From contig JAIYDL010000015.1 of NCBI GenBank assembly GCA_027487515.1, positions 124,001-188,000 of the forward strand: a DNA stretch of 64,000 nucleotides. The letters are read 5' to 3'. The notes under the pieces are model-generated. The model did not search any database, was not told where the DNA came from, and saw only the letters and a list, made by a program, of their open reading frames with translations. This document shows, one piece after another, positions 15,144 through 22,870 of this stretch (positions within the stretch are counted from its first letter, which is position 1; every line of letters begins with the position of its first letter). This DNA is from Pseudomonadota bacterium (GTDB lineage Bacteria > Bdellovibrionota > Bacteriovoracia > Bacteriovoracales > Bacteriovoracaceae). The translations under genes were made by a program, and so were the position numbers.

Positions 15144-16865
15144 CTAGGCACCCTCGAGGACTTTAACTTCTGCGGCGATGACCGTCTGGACATGGCGTTC
15201 AAATTCTTCCAGTAAACCGAGGATCCCCTCGCCCGTGGACTGGAGGAGGTGCTCCTCAAGGGACCGCTGCGCTGTGGGTAGGATCAGGTCGTGGAGACGA
15301 CCTTGAAAGCGCGTCTCGATGAGGTAGGCGACGAACGCCTGGGACTGGACGTAGAGGGTGTTTCGGCCGGGCTTCTTGTCATCGAGGTCGATGAGTTTAG
15401 CGCCCGCGGAAACCTCCGGGATCCGGAGTGAGAGCGGAGTCTGGGCCATGGAGTCCATGAGGAAGCGACGGTTGTAGCTTGGGTTCTGGACCCACTCACA
15501 CACCCCTTCCGCAAACCAGTCGGGTAAGTTGAGCTTCTTTTGGTAGAGGAAAATATGGGTCAGCTCGTGGATGAGCGCTGGAGTTACGTCTGTTCCCTTG
15601 TGAAAGAGCGTACTCTCTCGAGTCGTTGCCTTGGCCCAGTCCGGGAGGTTCGGCTGCTTCGACGCCGTCAGAAACTCATCGGTAAACTCGGTCATGTTCA
15701 AATAGACCGGAGCTTCAAGGGTCCAGAGGCGTTCGGAGAGCTGACGGATGCCAGCGCGGACCTCACCCAAGAGGTTTTCGATCTCTGGCAATGCCAGAAC
15801 GCTCAAGACTTGCACTTCGGGAAACTTCCGGAAGTAGACTGGCCTCGTGAGGAAGGCGAACCAGTCCCGGAAGAAGTCGCAGCTCACCTGGGGATCCGCG
15901 TGGTCTCCGATGTGATAGTGGACCTGCTCGATGGCACTGCCGTAACAGTGATCCTTGAGCGCGCAGTCTTCGCAGCTCTTGTCATTCTTGCGCCGGACGA
16001 GCTGGGAGATCTCATCCCACCCCCCACGGCCAATGTAGTCACCGAAGTCTTGAATCTGAAGACCAAGCTTCTTCGTTCCTGGGGCGTCGAGGGGGACATA
16101 GCAAGACCCGTCGATGTTCACATCCAGGGAGAGGAGGTACTGAAGCCGGTCGCGCTTACTTTTCTTCCGTTGGAAGTTCTGGATCACACGGCCCCAGGGA
16201 CCACTGATGGAGATCTCCTTCCGCATGGCATAGAAATACACCTCGCGGTACTTCTCGAGACCGACACGGTAAGAAATCATCTCGGTGTTATAGAATTGAT
16301 CCAAGTAAATTTTCCGGATGCCATAGGCATCCGCGATGTCGACGATGTCTTTAAGGTGGAGATAGTTCGATGGCATCATGTAGGAATTGATCTGCGCCGG
16401 AGCGTCGTGCTTTTTTATGAGCTCGAGCGCCGGGGTGACCATATGAAACGTCCCCTTCCCTTTGTGGGTTGGCCGGGAGAGGTTGTGGATTTCCTCCCGC
16501 CCGTCGACGCTCACGTGGACCTCGACATCGTGCTGCTTAAAAAAGATGACGTCCTCTTCCTTCAGAAGAGACCCGTTCGTGTTGATCACCCAGCTGAGCT
16601 TGACGCCTCGGTGGGAGTGGCCGAATTTCTCGATCCCGGCCTTGACGACTTTTTTGTTGGCGAGAGTCTCGCCGCCGTAGATCGACACGCGGGTTTCGGT
16701 CAGTCCCAGGTGGTTCATGGCCTGGGTAAAGTTTTCGATCGCGAGGTCGAAGATCTCCTGAGCCATGACTCGGTTGGGGAGGACGTTTTCACCCAGCTCG
16801 AAGACGTGGCAGTTCGGGCATTTGAAGTTGCACAGGTTGGAGACGTGAATTCGGAGCCAGTTCAT
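15144..16865 (-). CDS. Radical SAM/SPASM enzyme fused to a zinc metallopeptidase domain
   Basis: The product has 573 residues, start at 16865 with GAGG upstream. The radical SAM motif is C12, C16, C19, with YGGE at 63-66. The auxiliary-cluster region has C255, C298, C301, C307 and C329; the CX3C partner after C307 is missing, so the SPASM domain is reduced. Residues about 350-573 form a separate domain with HELTH at 433-437 and a downstream WFAEG whose E453 fits a gluzincin third ligand. The C-terminal half resembles peptidase-MA-like domains. Modification and proteolysis in one chain would suit a peptide maturation locus. Which peptide it acts on, and whether the peptidase cuts the leader, is inferred. 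Confidence 0.88.
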   Translation of the reverse strand: MNWLRIHVSNLCNFKCPNCHVFELGENVLPNRVMAQEIFDLAIENFTQAMNHLGLTETRVSIYGGETLANKKVVKAGIEKFGHSHRGVKLSWVINTNGSLLKEEDVIFFKQHDVEVHVSVDGREEIHNLSRPTHKGKGTFHMVTPALELIKKHDAPAQINSYMMPSNYLHLKDIVDIADAYGIRKIYLDQFYNTEMISYRVGLEKYREVYFYAMRKEISISGPWGRVIQNFQRKKSKRDRLQYLLSLDVNIDGSCYVPLDAPGTKKLGLQIQDFGDYIGRGGWDEISQLVRRKNDKSCEDCALKDHCYGSAIEQVHYHIGDHADPQVSCDFFRDWFAFLTRPVYFRKFPEVQVLSVLALPEIENLLGEVRAGIRQLSERLWTLEAPVYLNMTEFTDEFLTASKQPNLPDWAKATTRESTLFHKGTDVTPALIHELTHIFLYQKKLNLPDWFAEGVCEWVQNPSYNRRFLMDSMAQTPLSLRIPEVSAGAKLIDLDDKKPGRNTLYVQSQAFVAYLIETRFQGRLHDLILPTAQRSLEEHLLQSTGEGILGLLEEFERHVQTVIAAEVKVLEGA

Positions 16866-16939
16866 TAAACCTCAGAGTAAAATTAGCCTTAGTCTATCCG
16901 CCCGTAACACAAGCACAAATCAAAAGTGAGGAGGTCCTC

Positions 16940-18016
16940 TTACTTTAACTTACGAAACCCAGGTAACTTAACCTTTCCAGACAAGAAATCGGGGTAAGCC
17001 GTCGAATAGATGTATTTCAGACGGAGCTTAGTCCATTCCTCATGCGTGATCGGCGTGAGGCTCTGAAACCCTCCGATGGTCAGCATCAGCGCCTTCGCCT
17101 TTTCAGGTTCCTTCCGCGCGTAATCGATCAGCCTATAGAAAACTTCGGGTGATGAATTCCGGCGGAGGGCGATGAAGTAGCACGGCAGCTTCCTGTCGGT
17201 GGTGTGAATCGCCTGAACTTCGGGGGCAGTCTTCGACTCGATCCCGTTCCACATGCCTACCGATCCATCTGAGAACATCATGTCGCCAATCCGTAAGGTC
17301 GGCGTGATCAGCGCATCGACTTCTTTCGTCTTAAGCATCTGAAACAATCGATCTATCTTATCGCCGTGAAGATACTCCTTTCCTCCGAGCTTGGTATCCA
17401 TGACGAACTGATAGACTCCCCTTCTCTCGAGCATTCCGATGCGTTTACCTTTGAGCTGATCTAAGCGGTTAATCCCTGACGTTCGGAGGGTCAAAACCTG
17501 CGCATCGATGAAACACCGCTCTCCGGGGTCCGCGGCCATGACGGAGGTATACTCGTCAGCATTCGGAATGAGTCTCTTGTCGTAGGTCCGAATCACGTAG
17601 GCATCGACGTTACCCAGTGTCGCGACAACTGCGGGGTTATTCTGGAAGGTCTGGACATCGATCAGGCGGTACGAAAGTTTGAGCTTCAGTTTTTCGAGTT
17701 CTTTCACTAATTCAGGAGCCTTCAAGGGAGAAAGGGAAGTCTTCGTATCCACTTCCGGGTAAGCCATTCCAACCATCTTCAACGTGAGCTCCGGCAACTC
17801 TATCTTCGGGGCTGGCGGCGTGGTCTTCGGCGCGGTAGCTGCCGGCGGGGTCACTGCAGTTCCGGCCTTGACTGATGCTCCAGGAGCCGATGGCACCGCT
17901 GGGGTCGTCGCCGGAAGTGCGGACGCTTTCACCGGAACAGGAGGCGGCGTGCTCGGAGGAGCTTGGCCAAAAGCTAAAGCAGTCTTGAATATGAAAAGAA
18001 GCAAAATAACCTTCAA
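16940..18016 (-). CDS. Periplasmic solute-binding-like protein (first of a tandem pair)
   Basis: The product has 358 residues, starting at TTG 18016 after AGGGAG. Residues 1-17 are a short signal peptide, then a Pro/Ala-rich linker to about residue 72. The rest looks like a type 2 periplasmic-binding fold (SBP_bac_3-like): a start VGMAYPEVDTKT, a VDAYVIRTYD strand, the lobe-crossing LKGKRIGMLERRGVY and VDALITPTLR. It is about 60 percent alike by eye to the next gene upstream. No permease or ATPase gene is nearby, so it may sense or hold a ligand rather than feed an ABC importer. It belongs to the leftward operon of the peptide locus. Confidence 0.75.
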   Translation of the reverse strand: MKVILLLFIFKTALAFGQAPPSTPPPVPVKASALPATTPAVPSAPGASVKAGTAVTPPAATAPKTTPPAPKIELPELTLKMVGMAYPEVDTKTSLSPLKAPELVKELEKLKLKLSYRLIDVQTFQNNPAVVATLGNVDAYVIRTYDKRLIPNADEYTSVMAADPGERCFIDAQVLTLRTSGINRLDQLKGKRIGMLERRGVYQFVMDTKLGGKEYLHGDKIDRLFQMLKTKEVDALITPTLRIGDMMFSDGSVGMWNGIESKTAPEVQAIHTTDRKLPCYFIALRRNSSPEVFYRLIDYARKEPEKAKALMLTIGGFQSLTPITHEEWTKLRLKYIYSTAYPDFLSGKVKLPGFRKLK

Positions 18017-18063
18017 GGTAAACTCCCTAAGAAAAAAGTCAATTCAATCGTCAAACGGTCGTC

Positions 18064-19152
18064 TCATTTTACTCTGCGAAACCCAGGTGGCTTAACCTTC
18101 CCGGCCAAGAAATCCCGGTAGCTGGGGGAGCGGAGATGCTTATCACGCAGAGCAACCCATTCGTCATAGAGGATCGGCGTGAGGTTTTGAAAACCTCCGA
18201 TGGCCAGCATCAGCGCCTTCGCTTTTTCTGGTTCCTGACGTGCGTAACTGACAAGTCTGAACAAGGCCTCGGGAGGAGAATTCCTGCGCATGACGACGAC
18301 GTAACAGGGCAGTTTCCTATCGGTGGTGTGAATCGCCTGAACATCAGGGGATGTCTTCGATTCGACGCCGTTCCAGACGCCGACGGAACCCTGTGAGAAC
18401 ATCTTATTCTCTCCAAAACGGAACGTGGTCGTGACCAGCGCGTCGATTTGCTTGGCCTGAAGCATCTGAAACAGTCGCACGACCTTGTCTCCGTGGAGAT
18501 ACTCCTTTCCACCGAGTTGATTCTCCATGACGAATCCATAGACACCCCTGTTCTCAAGCATTCCAATGCGCTTGCCTTTGAGCTGGTCTAGGCGATTAAG
18601 GCCTGACGTTCGGAGGGTCAATACCTGTGTGTCGATGAAACACCGATCTCCCGGTTCCGCGGCCATCACAGCACTGTAGTCTCCATCATTGGGGATGAGG
18701 TTCATGTCATAGGTTTTAATCACGTAGGCGTCGGCTTCACCCAACGCTGCAATTCCCGCGGGATTACTCCGGAAGTTCTGCATACTGATCAGTCGGTGAG
18801 AAAGCTTGAGCTTAAGCTTCTCGAGTTCTTTCGCTAGATCCGGAGCCGCTAACGGAGTGTGGGAAGTCTTATACTGAACCTCCGGGTACGCCATTCCAAT
18901 CATTCGTATCGAAAGTTCAGGCAACTCTTTCTTGGGGGCTGGCGGCGTGGTCTTCGCCGCTGCCGCTTGAGTTGGTGTCCCAGGGGTTGCTGGGGCTGCG
19001 GCCTTAACTGGTGCCCCAGGAACCGCGGGAACCGCAGGTGCCTTCGCCGGGAGCGCAGACGCTTTTGCCGGAGCGGTGGCCGGCGTGGTCGAGGGGACCT
19101 GACTAAAAGCTAAAGTCGTATGAAATGTGACCAGCAGTAAAAGAACCTTCAA
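18064..19152 (-). CDS. Periplasmic solute-binding-like protein (second of a tandem pair)
   Basis: The product has 362 residues from TTG 19152, chosen because AAGGAG stands 7 bases upstream and it gives a signal peptide; a longer frame upstream reads non-coding-like sequence overlapping the previous gene. The layout equals its neighbour: signal peptide, Ala/Pro linker to about residue 75, then a type 2 binding-protein fold with LKGKRIGMLENRGVY. Both open with LKVxLLL, so they arose by tandem duplication. They have diverged around the cleft (for example MIGMAYPEVQYKT versus MVGMAYPEVDTKT). The ligand is unknown; it may be the mature peptide or an amino acid, which is inference. Confidence 0.75.
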   Translation of the reverse strand: MKVLLLLVTFHTTLAFSQVPSTTPATAPAKASALPAKAPAVPAVPGAPVKAAAPATPGTPTQAAAAKTTPPAPKKELPELSIRMIGMAYPEVQYKTSHTPLAAPDLAKELEKLKLKLSHRLISMQNFRSNPAGIAALGEADAYVIKTYDMNLIPNDGDYSAVMAAEPGDRCFIDTQVLTLRTSGLNRLDQLKGKRIGMLENRGVYGFVMENQLGGKEYLHGDKVVRLFQMLQAKQIDALVTTTFRFGENKMFSQGSVGVWNGVESKTSPDVQAIHTTDRKLPCYVVVMRRNSPPEALFRLVSYARQEPEKAKALMLAIGGFQNLTPILYDEWVALRDKHLRSPSYRDFLAGKVKPPGFRRVK

Positions 19153-19177
19153 TGAAAACTCCTTATGACAAATCCGA

Positions 19178-20071
19178 TTAGGTTTTAATGAAGCTCGAAA
19201 TGAGACCCTGGGAAAGCATCTCGAAGGGATGAAGCTCTCCGTAGAATTCGTTCGATACCCAGACCCGCTCATCTGGGTCGAAGTCGAACCAGGGCGAGAC
19301 GCCGTAGATCATGTTAACACGATCATCTTCCGAGAGTCGCTTACAGAAAGGCCTGTGATTCTTGCTCGTGTCGTACCCGTAAGCGTTGCCAGGGACGAGG
19401 ACGAACTCCTCAACTTTAATGGTCTCCTCCGACTGATCGGTGATGATCTGAATCGCGTAGTCTGGAGACGAAACCACGGGGATGTTGACCCGAAAATTCA
19501 CGAAAACAAGCTCGTCGTTGTGCCAGCCGAAATCGAACCGGGTGGCCTCCGTTCGTCCTGCCTTGAGCGTCGAAATCCGAGATCGGATAAGCGTGCGAGA
19601 GAAGCTCTTTGTAAGATCTCCAATCGCGCCGTAGCCGGAGAGCGGTGTTTTGACGTTAAAGGACATGCCGTCAGTGTAGGAATTCTTGTCGCTCTTCTCG
19701 GTGCCGTAAAGCGAGGCTGAGCCGAATCTGTGGCTCCGAGAACCGAGGGTGGCCTGGTGCGGGTTCGTTGAGATGTTGTCTTTCGAGTCCGGGTTCCAGG
19801 TCAGTGACGCTGACATGTAAATGTCTTTCTCGCTCTCGACTCCTGCGTAGGAGAATGCGAAGAGACCGATGTCGTCCGTTGCGCGCAGGACGTCCGCCCG
19901 GAGCCGGGGCAGGTCGAAGTTCAACGGGAGCTCCACGTAAGTGGGGTACCGGATCCGCTTGTATTTTTCTACGTACGAAAGGATGTCCGTATTCTCGTAC
20001 AGGTAAATGTGTACCGACTGACGCTCAGGAACCTGGTCGATCGGGATGACCCATTTCCTAGCGGTTGCCAT
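19178..20071 (-). CDS. Aspartyl/asparaginyl beta-hydroxylase-like 2OG oxygenase
   Basis: The product has 297 residues, start at 20071 with GAGGAG upstream. The C-terminal half fits the Asp/Asn beta-hydroxylase cupin: IRSRISTLKAG (163-172), then FGWHNDELVF with H184 and D186 as likely iron ligands, FRVNIPVVSSP (193-203), a VPGNAYGYDTSKNHR segment with H239 as the likely third ligand, and R251 as a possible 2-oxoglutarate ligand. The first 150 residues are unrecognised. This family hydroxylates Asp, Asn or other residues of proteins and peptides. In a RiPP locus it could hydroxylate the core or leader, but the core itself has no Asp or Asn, so the target is unclear. Confidence 0.6.
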   Translation of the reverse strand: MATARKWVIPIDQVPERQSVHIYLYENTDILSYVEKYKRIRYPTYVELPLNFDLPRLRADVLRATDDIGLFAFSYAGVESEKDIYMSASLTWNPDSKDNISTNPHQATLGSRSHRFGSASLYGTEKSDKNSYTDGMSFNVKTPLSGYGAIGDLTKSFSRTLIRSRISTLKAGRTEATRFDFGWHNDELVFVNFRVNIPVVSSPDYAIQIITDQSEETIKVEEFVLVPGNAYGYDTSKNHRPFCKRLSEDDRVNMIYGVSPWFDFDPDERVWVSNEFYGELHPFEMLSQGLISSFIKT

Positions 20072-20103
20072 TCACGACTCCTCGGTAGTCCATCACGACG
20101 TCC

Positions 20104-21270
20104 TCACACGATCCGGAACGGGGAGATATGGTTTGCGTAAGCCTTCGTGTCCGGGATGGAGAACTCACTGGTTTTCAACAGGCGTTCGACGTCGAAGACC
20201 GCGATGCGCGATTGGTCCTTCTCCGTATCTACCAATGAGGTTACGAAGAGGCTCCTCCGGTCTTTACTTAAACTCAGGCCTCGCGGTGCATTGACCTCGA
20301 GGCGCTTCAGGGGCGCCCCCGTCTTGTAGTTGATGACGTAGACCGAATCCTGGGTGATGTTCGTCACGAACGCCATGGACTTCTCCTCGAGCGCACAGAT
20401 GCTCGAACTTACGGCGTTGAAGTGGCCCCCGAACTCCTTCCCCGGTTGTACGTGGAGCGGCTGCCTTGTTGGATCGAGCCGGCCTAGGACGGTTTCTGCG
20501 GCTTCAGATTCTAGCCCTCCGGCGAAGATGATGTGGCCATCACCGAGCTCCGTGAAGTGCTCGGTCTGTTCGCGAAGATCTGACACGCGTTCTACGACGG
20601 AACCGGTGGTGACGTCCACCCAGACGATCGACGGCGAATGCGTCGAAGTCTTCCGCGTGAATGTCATGATGACGTGGCGACCGTCGCGCGAAAGAGAGCA
20701 CTGGTGTGCTCCGGCGCCACCCGGGACGTTCACCTCCCGGAGGAGCTTCCCCAGCTTGTAATCGAAGAGCACGATGGATGTCTCGTAAGTCTGGGGAGAC
20801 ACAGAAGCGGAGTAAAAATGATTCGTCCCCGGGACGTAACAACCGTGCCCGTAGAAATGGCGATCTTTTAGCCTTAAGACTGCCGTGACTTTATTCGTCG
20901 CCACGTCGAACTCGAAGCACTTCCCGTGGGAACGCGGGATGAGCATGATGCGATTCGGGAGGTCAGGGTTTTGCTCGATGGAATGGACGAAAGTGGGCAC
21001 GTCGATGACCGCCGACTCACCCTGGTCGTTGAAAAACGCGACGCCGGGTCTCGCGGCGCCGACGCCGGGCCTGCGGTTGTGAAAAAAGTCGATCGTCGGA
21101 TCGACTCCCGTCATCGAGAGAGTACCCGCAGCGCGGGAGCGTTCAAAAAGCTCCGAGAGTTTCTTCGGATCTCGCTGGATCTCTGCAGCAAATGTGTGGT
21201 CTGGTAGCCCTGTGAGTTCTAACAAGAGTGTGGCGAATAAGCTCTGCTGAATAAATTCTCGACGTTTCAT
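20104..21270 (-). CDS. Tat-exported DUF1513-like beta-propeller protein
   Basis: The product has 388 residues from ATG 21270 (GGGAGG upstream). The N-terminus KRREFIQQSLFATLLLE has a twin-arginine signal, so it is probably exported folded. The body fits DUF1513: YGHGCYVPGTNHFYSA, GGAGAHQCSLSRDGRHVIMTFT, THSPSIVWVDVTTGSVVE and later LFVTSLVDTEKD, with repeated four-strand units like a beta-propeller. DUF1513 proteins are often near iron-acquisition genes; here the neighbours are peptide-locus genes, 32 bases apart. A role in binding, sensing or oxidising the product is only inferred. It opens the leftward operon. Confidence 0.65.
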   Translation of the reverse strand: MKRREFIQQSLFATLLLELTGLPDHTFAAEIQRDPKKLSELFERSRAAGTLSMTGVDPTIDFFHNRRPGVGAARPGVAFFNDQGESAVIDVPTFVHSIEQNPDLPNRIMLIPRSHGKCFEFDVATNKVTAVLRLKDRHFYGHGCYVPGTNHFYSASVSPQTYETSIVLFDYKLGKLLREVNVPGGAGAHQCSLSRDGRHVIMTFTRKTSTHSPSIVWVDVTTGSVVERVSDLREQTEHFTELGDGHIIFAGGLESEAAETVLGRLDPTRQPLHVQPGKEFGGHFNAVSSSICALEEKSMAFVTNITQDSVYVINYKTGAPLKRLEVNAPRGLSLSKDRRSLFVTSLVDTEKDQSRIAVFDVERLLKTSEFSIPDTKAYANHISPFRIV

Positions 21271-21823
21271 CGTTCGCCTCCCGTTGGGTAGAAGTTCCGA
21301 AATGGTAGCATATCTTTTCACAAATGAGGAATCAACTAAGGGGCAAATGGCTTAGAGGAACTTTCGACGTTCGGCCCCGGTTCCGGGTAAACCGCATTCG
21401 CCGATGGATCAAGGCACCTGAAGGAATCTGCGCCTAGGGTTCGACTTCACCTCAATCTGTGGACCTTCCTCCTACAGAAAACTGAGTCCGTTCGCCACGA
21501 AAAGGGGTCTCTGATACCGGGCCGTACGCCCTAAGCGATAGCACACCAAAGTGCCCGTAAACATCACATGAACGGTGATGGAGTGATCCATTCAACTCAC
21601 TAGTGCATAACCCCATAAGGGCCATTGAGCGCCTGTGCCTGAGTAGAAAGGTGAGCAAGGTCAGAACGCAAAAAAGGTTGGGCCCGGGAGAAGAGACTGA
21701 TTAAAACCATCAACCTCTCCTGAGCTCCCCGATTGTTAGCAAATGCACGGGCACAGGCACGGAGAAGCTTCCACTGAACCTTGAAACTAAATTAGGTATT
21801 GTTGGTCATTGTTTTGGTATCCT
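21271..21823. other. 553-base gene-free stretch with several stem-loops
   Basis: I see no convincing gene. Perfect helices include CATCAC/GTGATG at 21562-21567 and 21575-21580, GGGC/GCCC at 21519-21522 and 21528-21531, GCAC/GTGC at 21541-21544 and 21551-21554, GGGGC/GCCCC at 21340-21344 and 21374-21378, and an interior GAAC/GTTC at 21358-21361 and 21369-21372. I do not recognise tmRNA, RNase P RNA, 6S or SRP motifs on either strand. It could be an unrecognised RNA gene, the leader of the leftward operon, or decayed sequence. A reverse frame at 21452-21658 has no ribosome site or family. Confidence 0.4.
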
Positions 21824-22327
21824 ATGAGCATGGAGCTCAGTCTAGAAAAGCTTAAATTCGATAACCCGGAAGAAGTCCATGGGCTCTGGTCCGATGAAGA
21901 GGCGACCCTCTTCACGAATTTTCCGTTTCTCCCGACGGTCGAAGATTGTCAGCTCCGCCTCACAAAGATGAGTCACTTCTACGGGAAACGGAGCGACCAT
22001 TTTGGGCCGTTTTCAGTCCGCTCACCCGATGGCTCATTCTTAGGACTCACGGGCGCCGACGCGGGTGAAGGAAAGGGCGAGTTTGAGATCTGGTACTTCA
22101 TTCACCGCCGGATGTGGGGAAAGAAAGTGGCCACCACCGCAGTTTCGTCCCTCCTCAACCTGATGGAAGCCTCAGGGAGGGTTGATTCTATCTCGGCCAG
22201 AGTCGTCATCGACAACAAGGCCAGCTGGCGTTTTCTTGAAGGCCTCGGGTTTAACCGAGTAAGCACCCTGCCGAACTCTCACGAAAAAAATGGTGTGCTC
22301 AGGGACTGCTATGTCTACCGTCGCTAG
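21824..22327 (+). CDS. GNAT-family N-acetyltransferase (RimJ/RimL-like)
   Basis: The product has 167 residues from ATG 21824; an in-frame ATG at 21830 is an alternative. The pattern fits the RimJ/RimL branch: an early FDNPEEVHGLWSDEEATLFTNF, a beta bulge EFEIWYFIHRRMWGKKVATTAV (motif A region) and the typical NKASWRFLEGLGFNRV near the end. It would use acetyl-CoA to modify an N-terminal amine or small molecule. Its last 17 bases overlap the next acetyltransferase. The substrate is unknown. Confidence 0.8.
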   Translation: MSMELSLEKLKFDNPEEVHGLWSDEEATLFTNFPFLPTVEDCQLRLTKMSHFYGKRSDHFGPFSVRSPDGSFLGLTGADAGEGKGEFEIWYFIHRRMWGKKVATTAVSSLLNLMEASGRVDSISARVVIDNKASWRFLEGLGFNRVSTLPNSHEKNGVLRDCYVYRR

Positions 22328-22850
22328 GGATTCGACGGGCCGAGGTGCCGTCAACCTCAGGCCTGCGACCGAGGAAGATTTAGCGCAAGCCTTGGAAATC
22401 TACAACGATGTTGTTCGGACATCCACCGCGACGTTTGAAGAGACCCCACGGGAGTTAACGGAATTCATCATCGCACTTCGGGAGAAGAGATCGGCCGGCA
22501 TCCCCTGGCTCGTCGCGGACTGCGGAGGCGTGATCGTGGGCTACGGAACCTACGGACCCTTTCGGAAGGCTTCCGGCTACAGAGTCACCGTTGAACATTC
22601 GCTGCACATTCGCTCGGATTTCCGTGGGTGCGGCGTTGGATCTCTCGTCTTACGGGAGCTCATCGCCGAGGCCCGGTCGAACCACGTTCAGTCCATGATC
22701 GCAGCTCTCGACTCTTCAAACGCGGCGAGCGTTCGGCTCCATCAGAGATTTGGGTTTACGAAAGTGGGAGAAATCCCGAACGTCGCCGAAAAATTTTCAC
22801 GCTCCCTCAATCTTGTGCTGATGCAGCTTCTGCTGAAAACACCCGGATAA
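22311..22850 (+). CDS. GNAT acetyltransferase, phosphinothricin acetyltransferase-like
   Basis: The product has 179 residues from ATG 22311. It resembles the Pat/Bar and methionine sulfoximine acetyltransferase group: LRPATEEDLAQALEIYNDVVRTSTATFEETP at the start, GYGTYGPFR in the middle, RSDFRGCGVGSLVL as the acetyl-CoA binding R-x2-G-x-G loop, and AALDSSNAASVRLHQRFGF. Members acetylate amino-acid-like substrates such as methionine sulfoximine or phosphinothricin. The ribosome site is weak and the gene overlaps the previous one, so coupled translation is likely. Confidence 0.8.
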   Translation: MSTVARDSTGRGAVNLRPATEEDLAQALEIYNDVVRTSTATFEETPRELTEFIIALREKRSAGIPWLVADCGGVIVGYGTYGPFRKASGYRVTVEHSLHIRSDFRGCGVGSLVLRELIAEARSNHVQSMIAALDSSNAASVRLHQRFGFTKVGEIPNVAEKFSRSLNLVLMQLLLKTPG

Positions 22851-22870
22851 CAGATCTCACGGAGGAATCA

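Noticed and set aside
15540..16868. 442-residue forward frame
   Set aside because: Antisense to the radical SAM-peptidase gene, which has clear motifs on the other strand.
16866..16939. Terminator between the binding-protein and radical SAM genes
   Set aside because: Only a 4-bp GAGG/CCTC hairpin with TTTT; too weak to separate the genes with confidence.
21452..21658. 68-residue reverse frame in the gene-free stretch
   Set aside because: No ribosome site, no family, overlaps several stem-loops; better seen as non-coding.
21271..21823. Match to RNase P RNA, tmRNA, 6S or SRP RNA
   Set aside because: A GGAAGGTCC on the minus strand resembles the RNase P CR-I motif, but the matching 3' motif (ACAGAA) and flanking helices are missing; the other RNAs lack their hallmark sequences.
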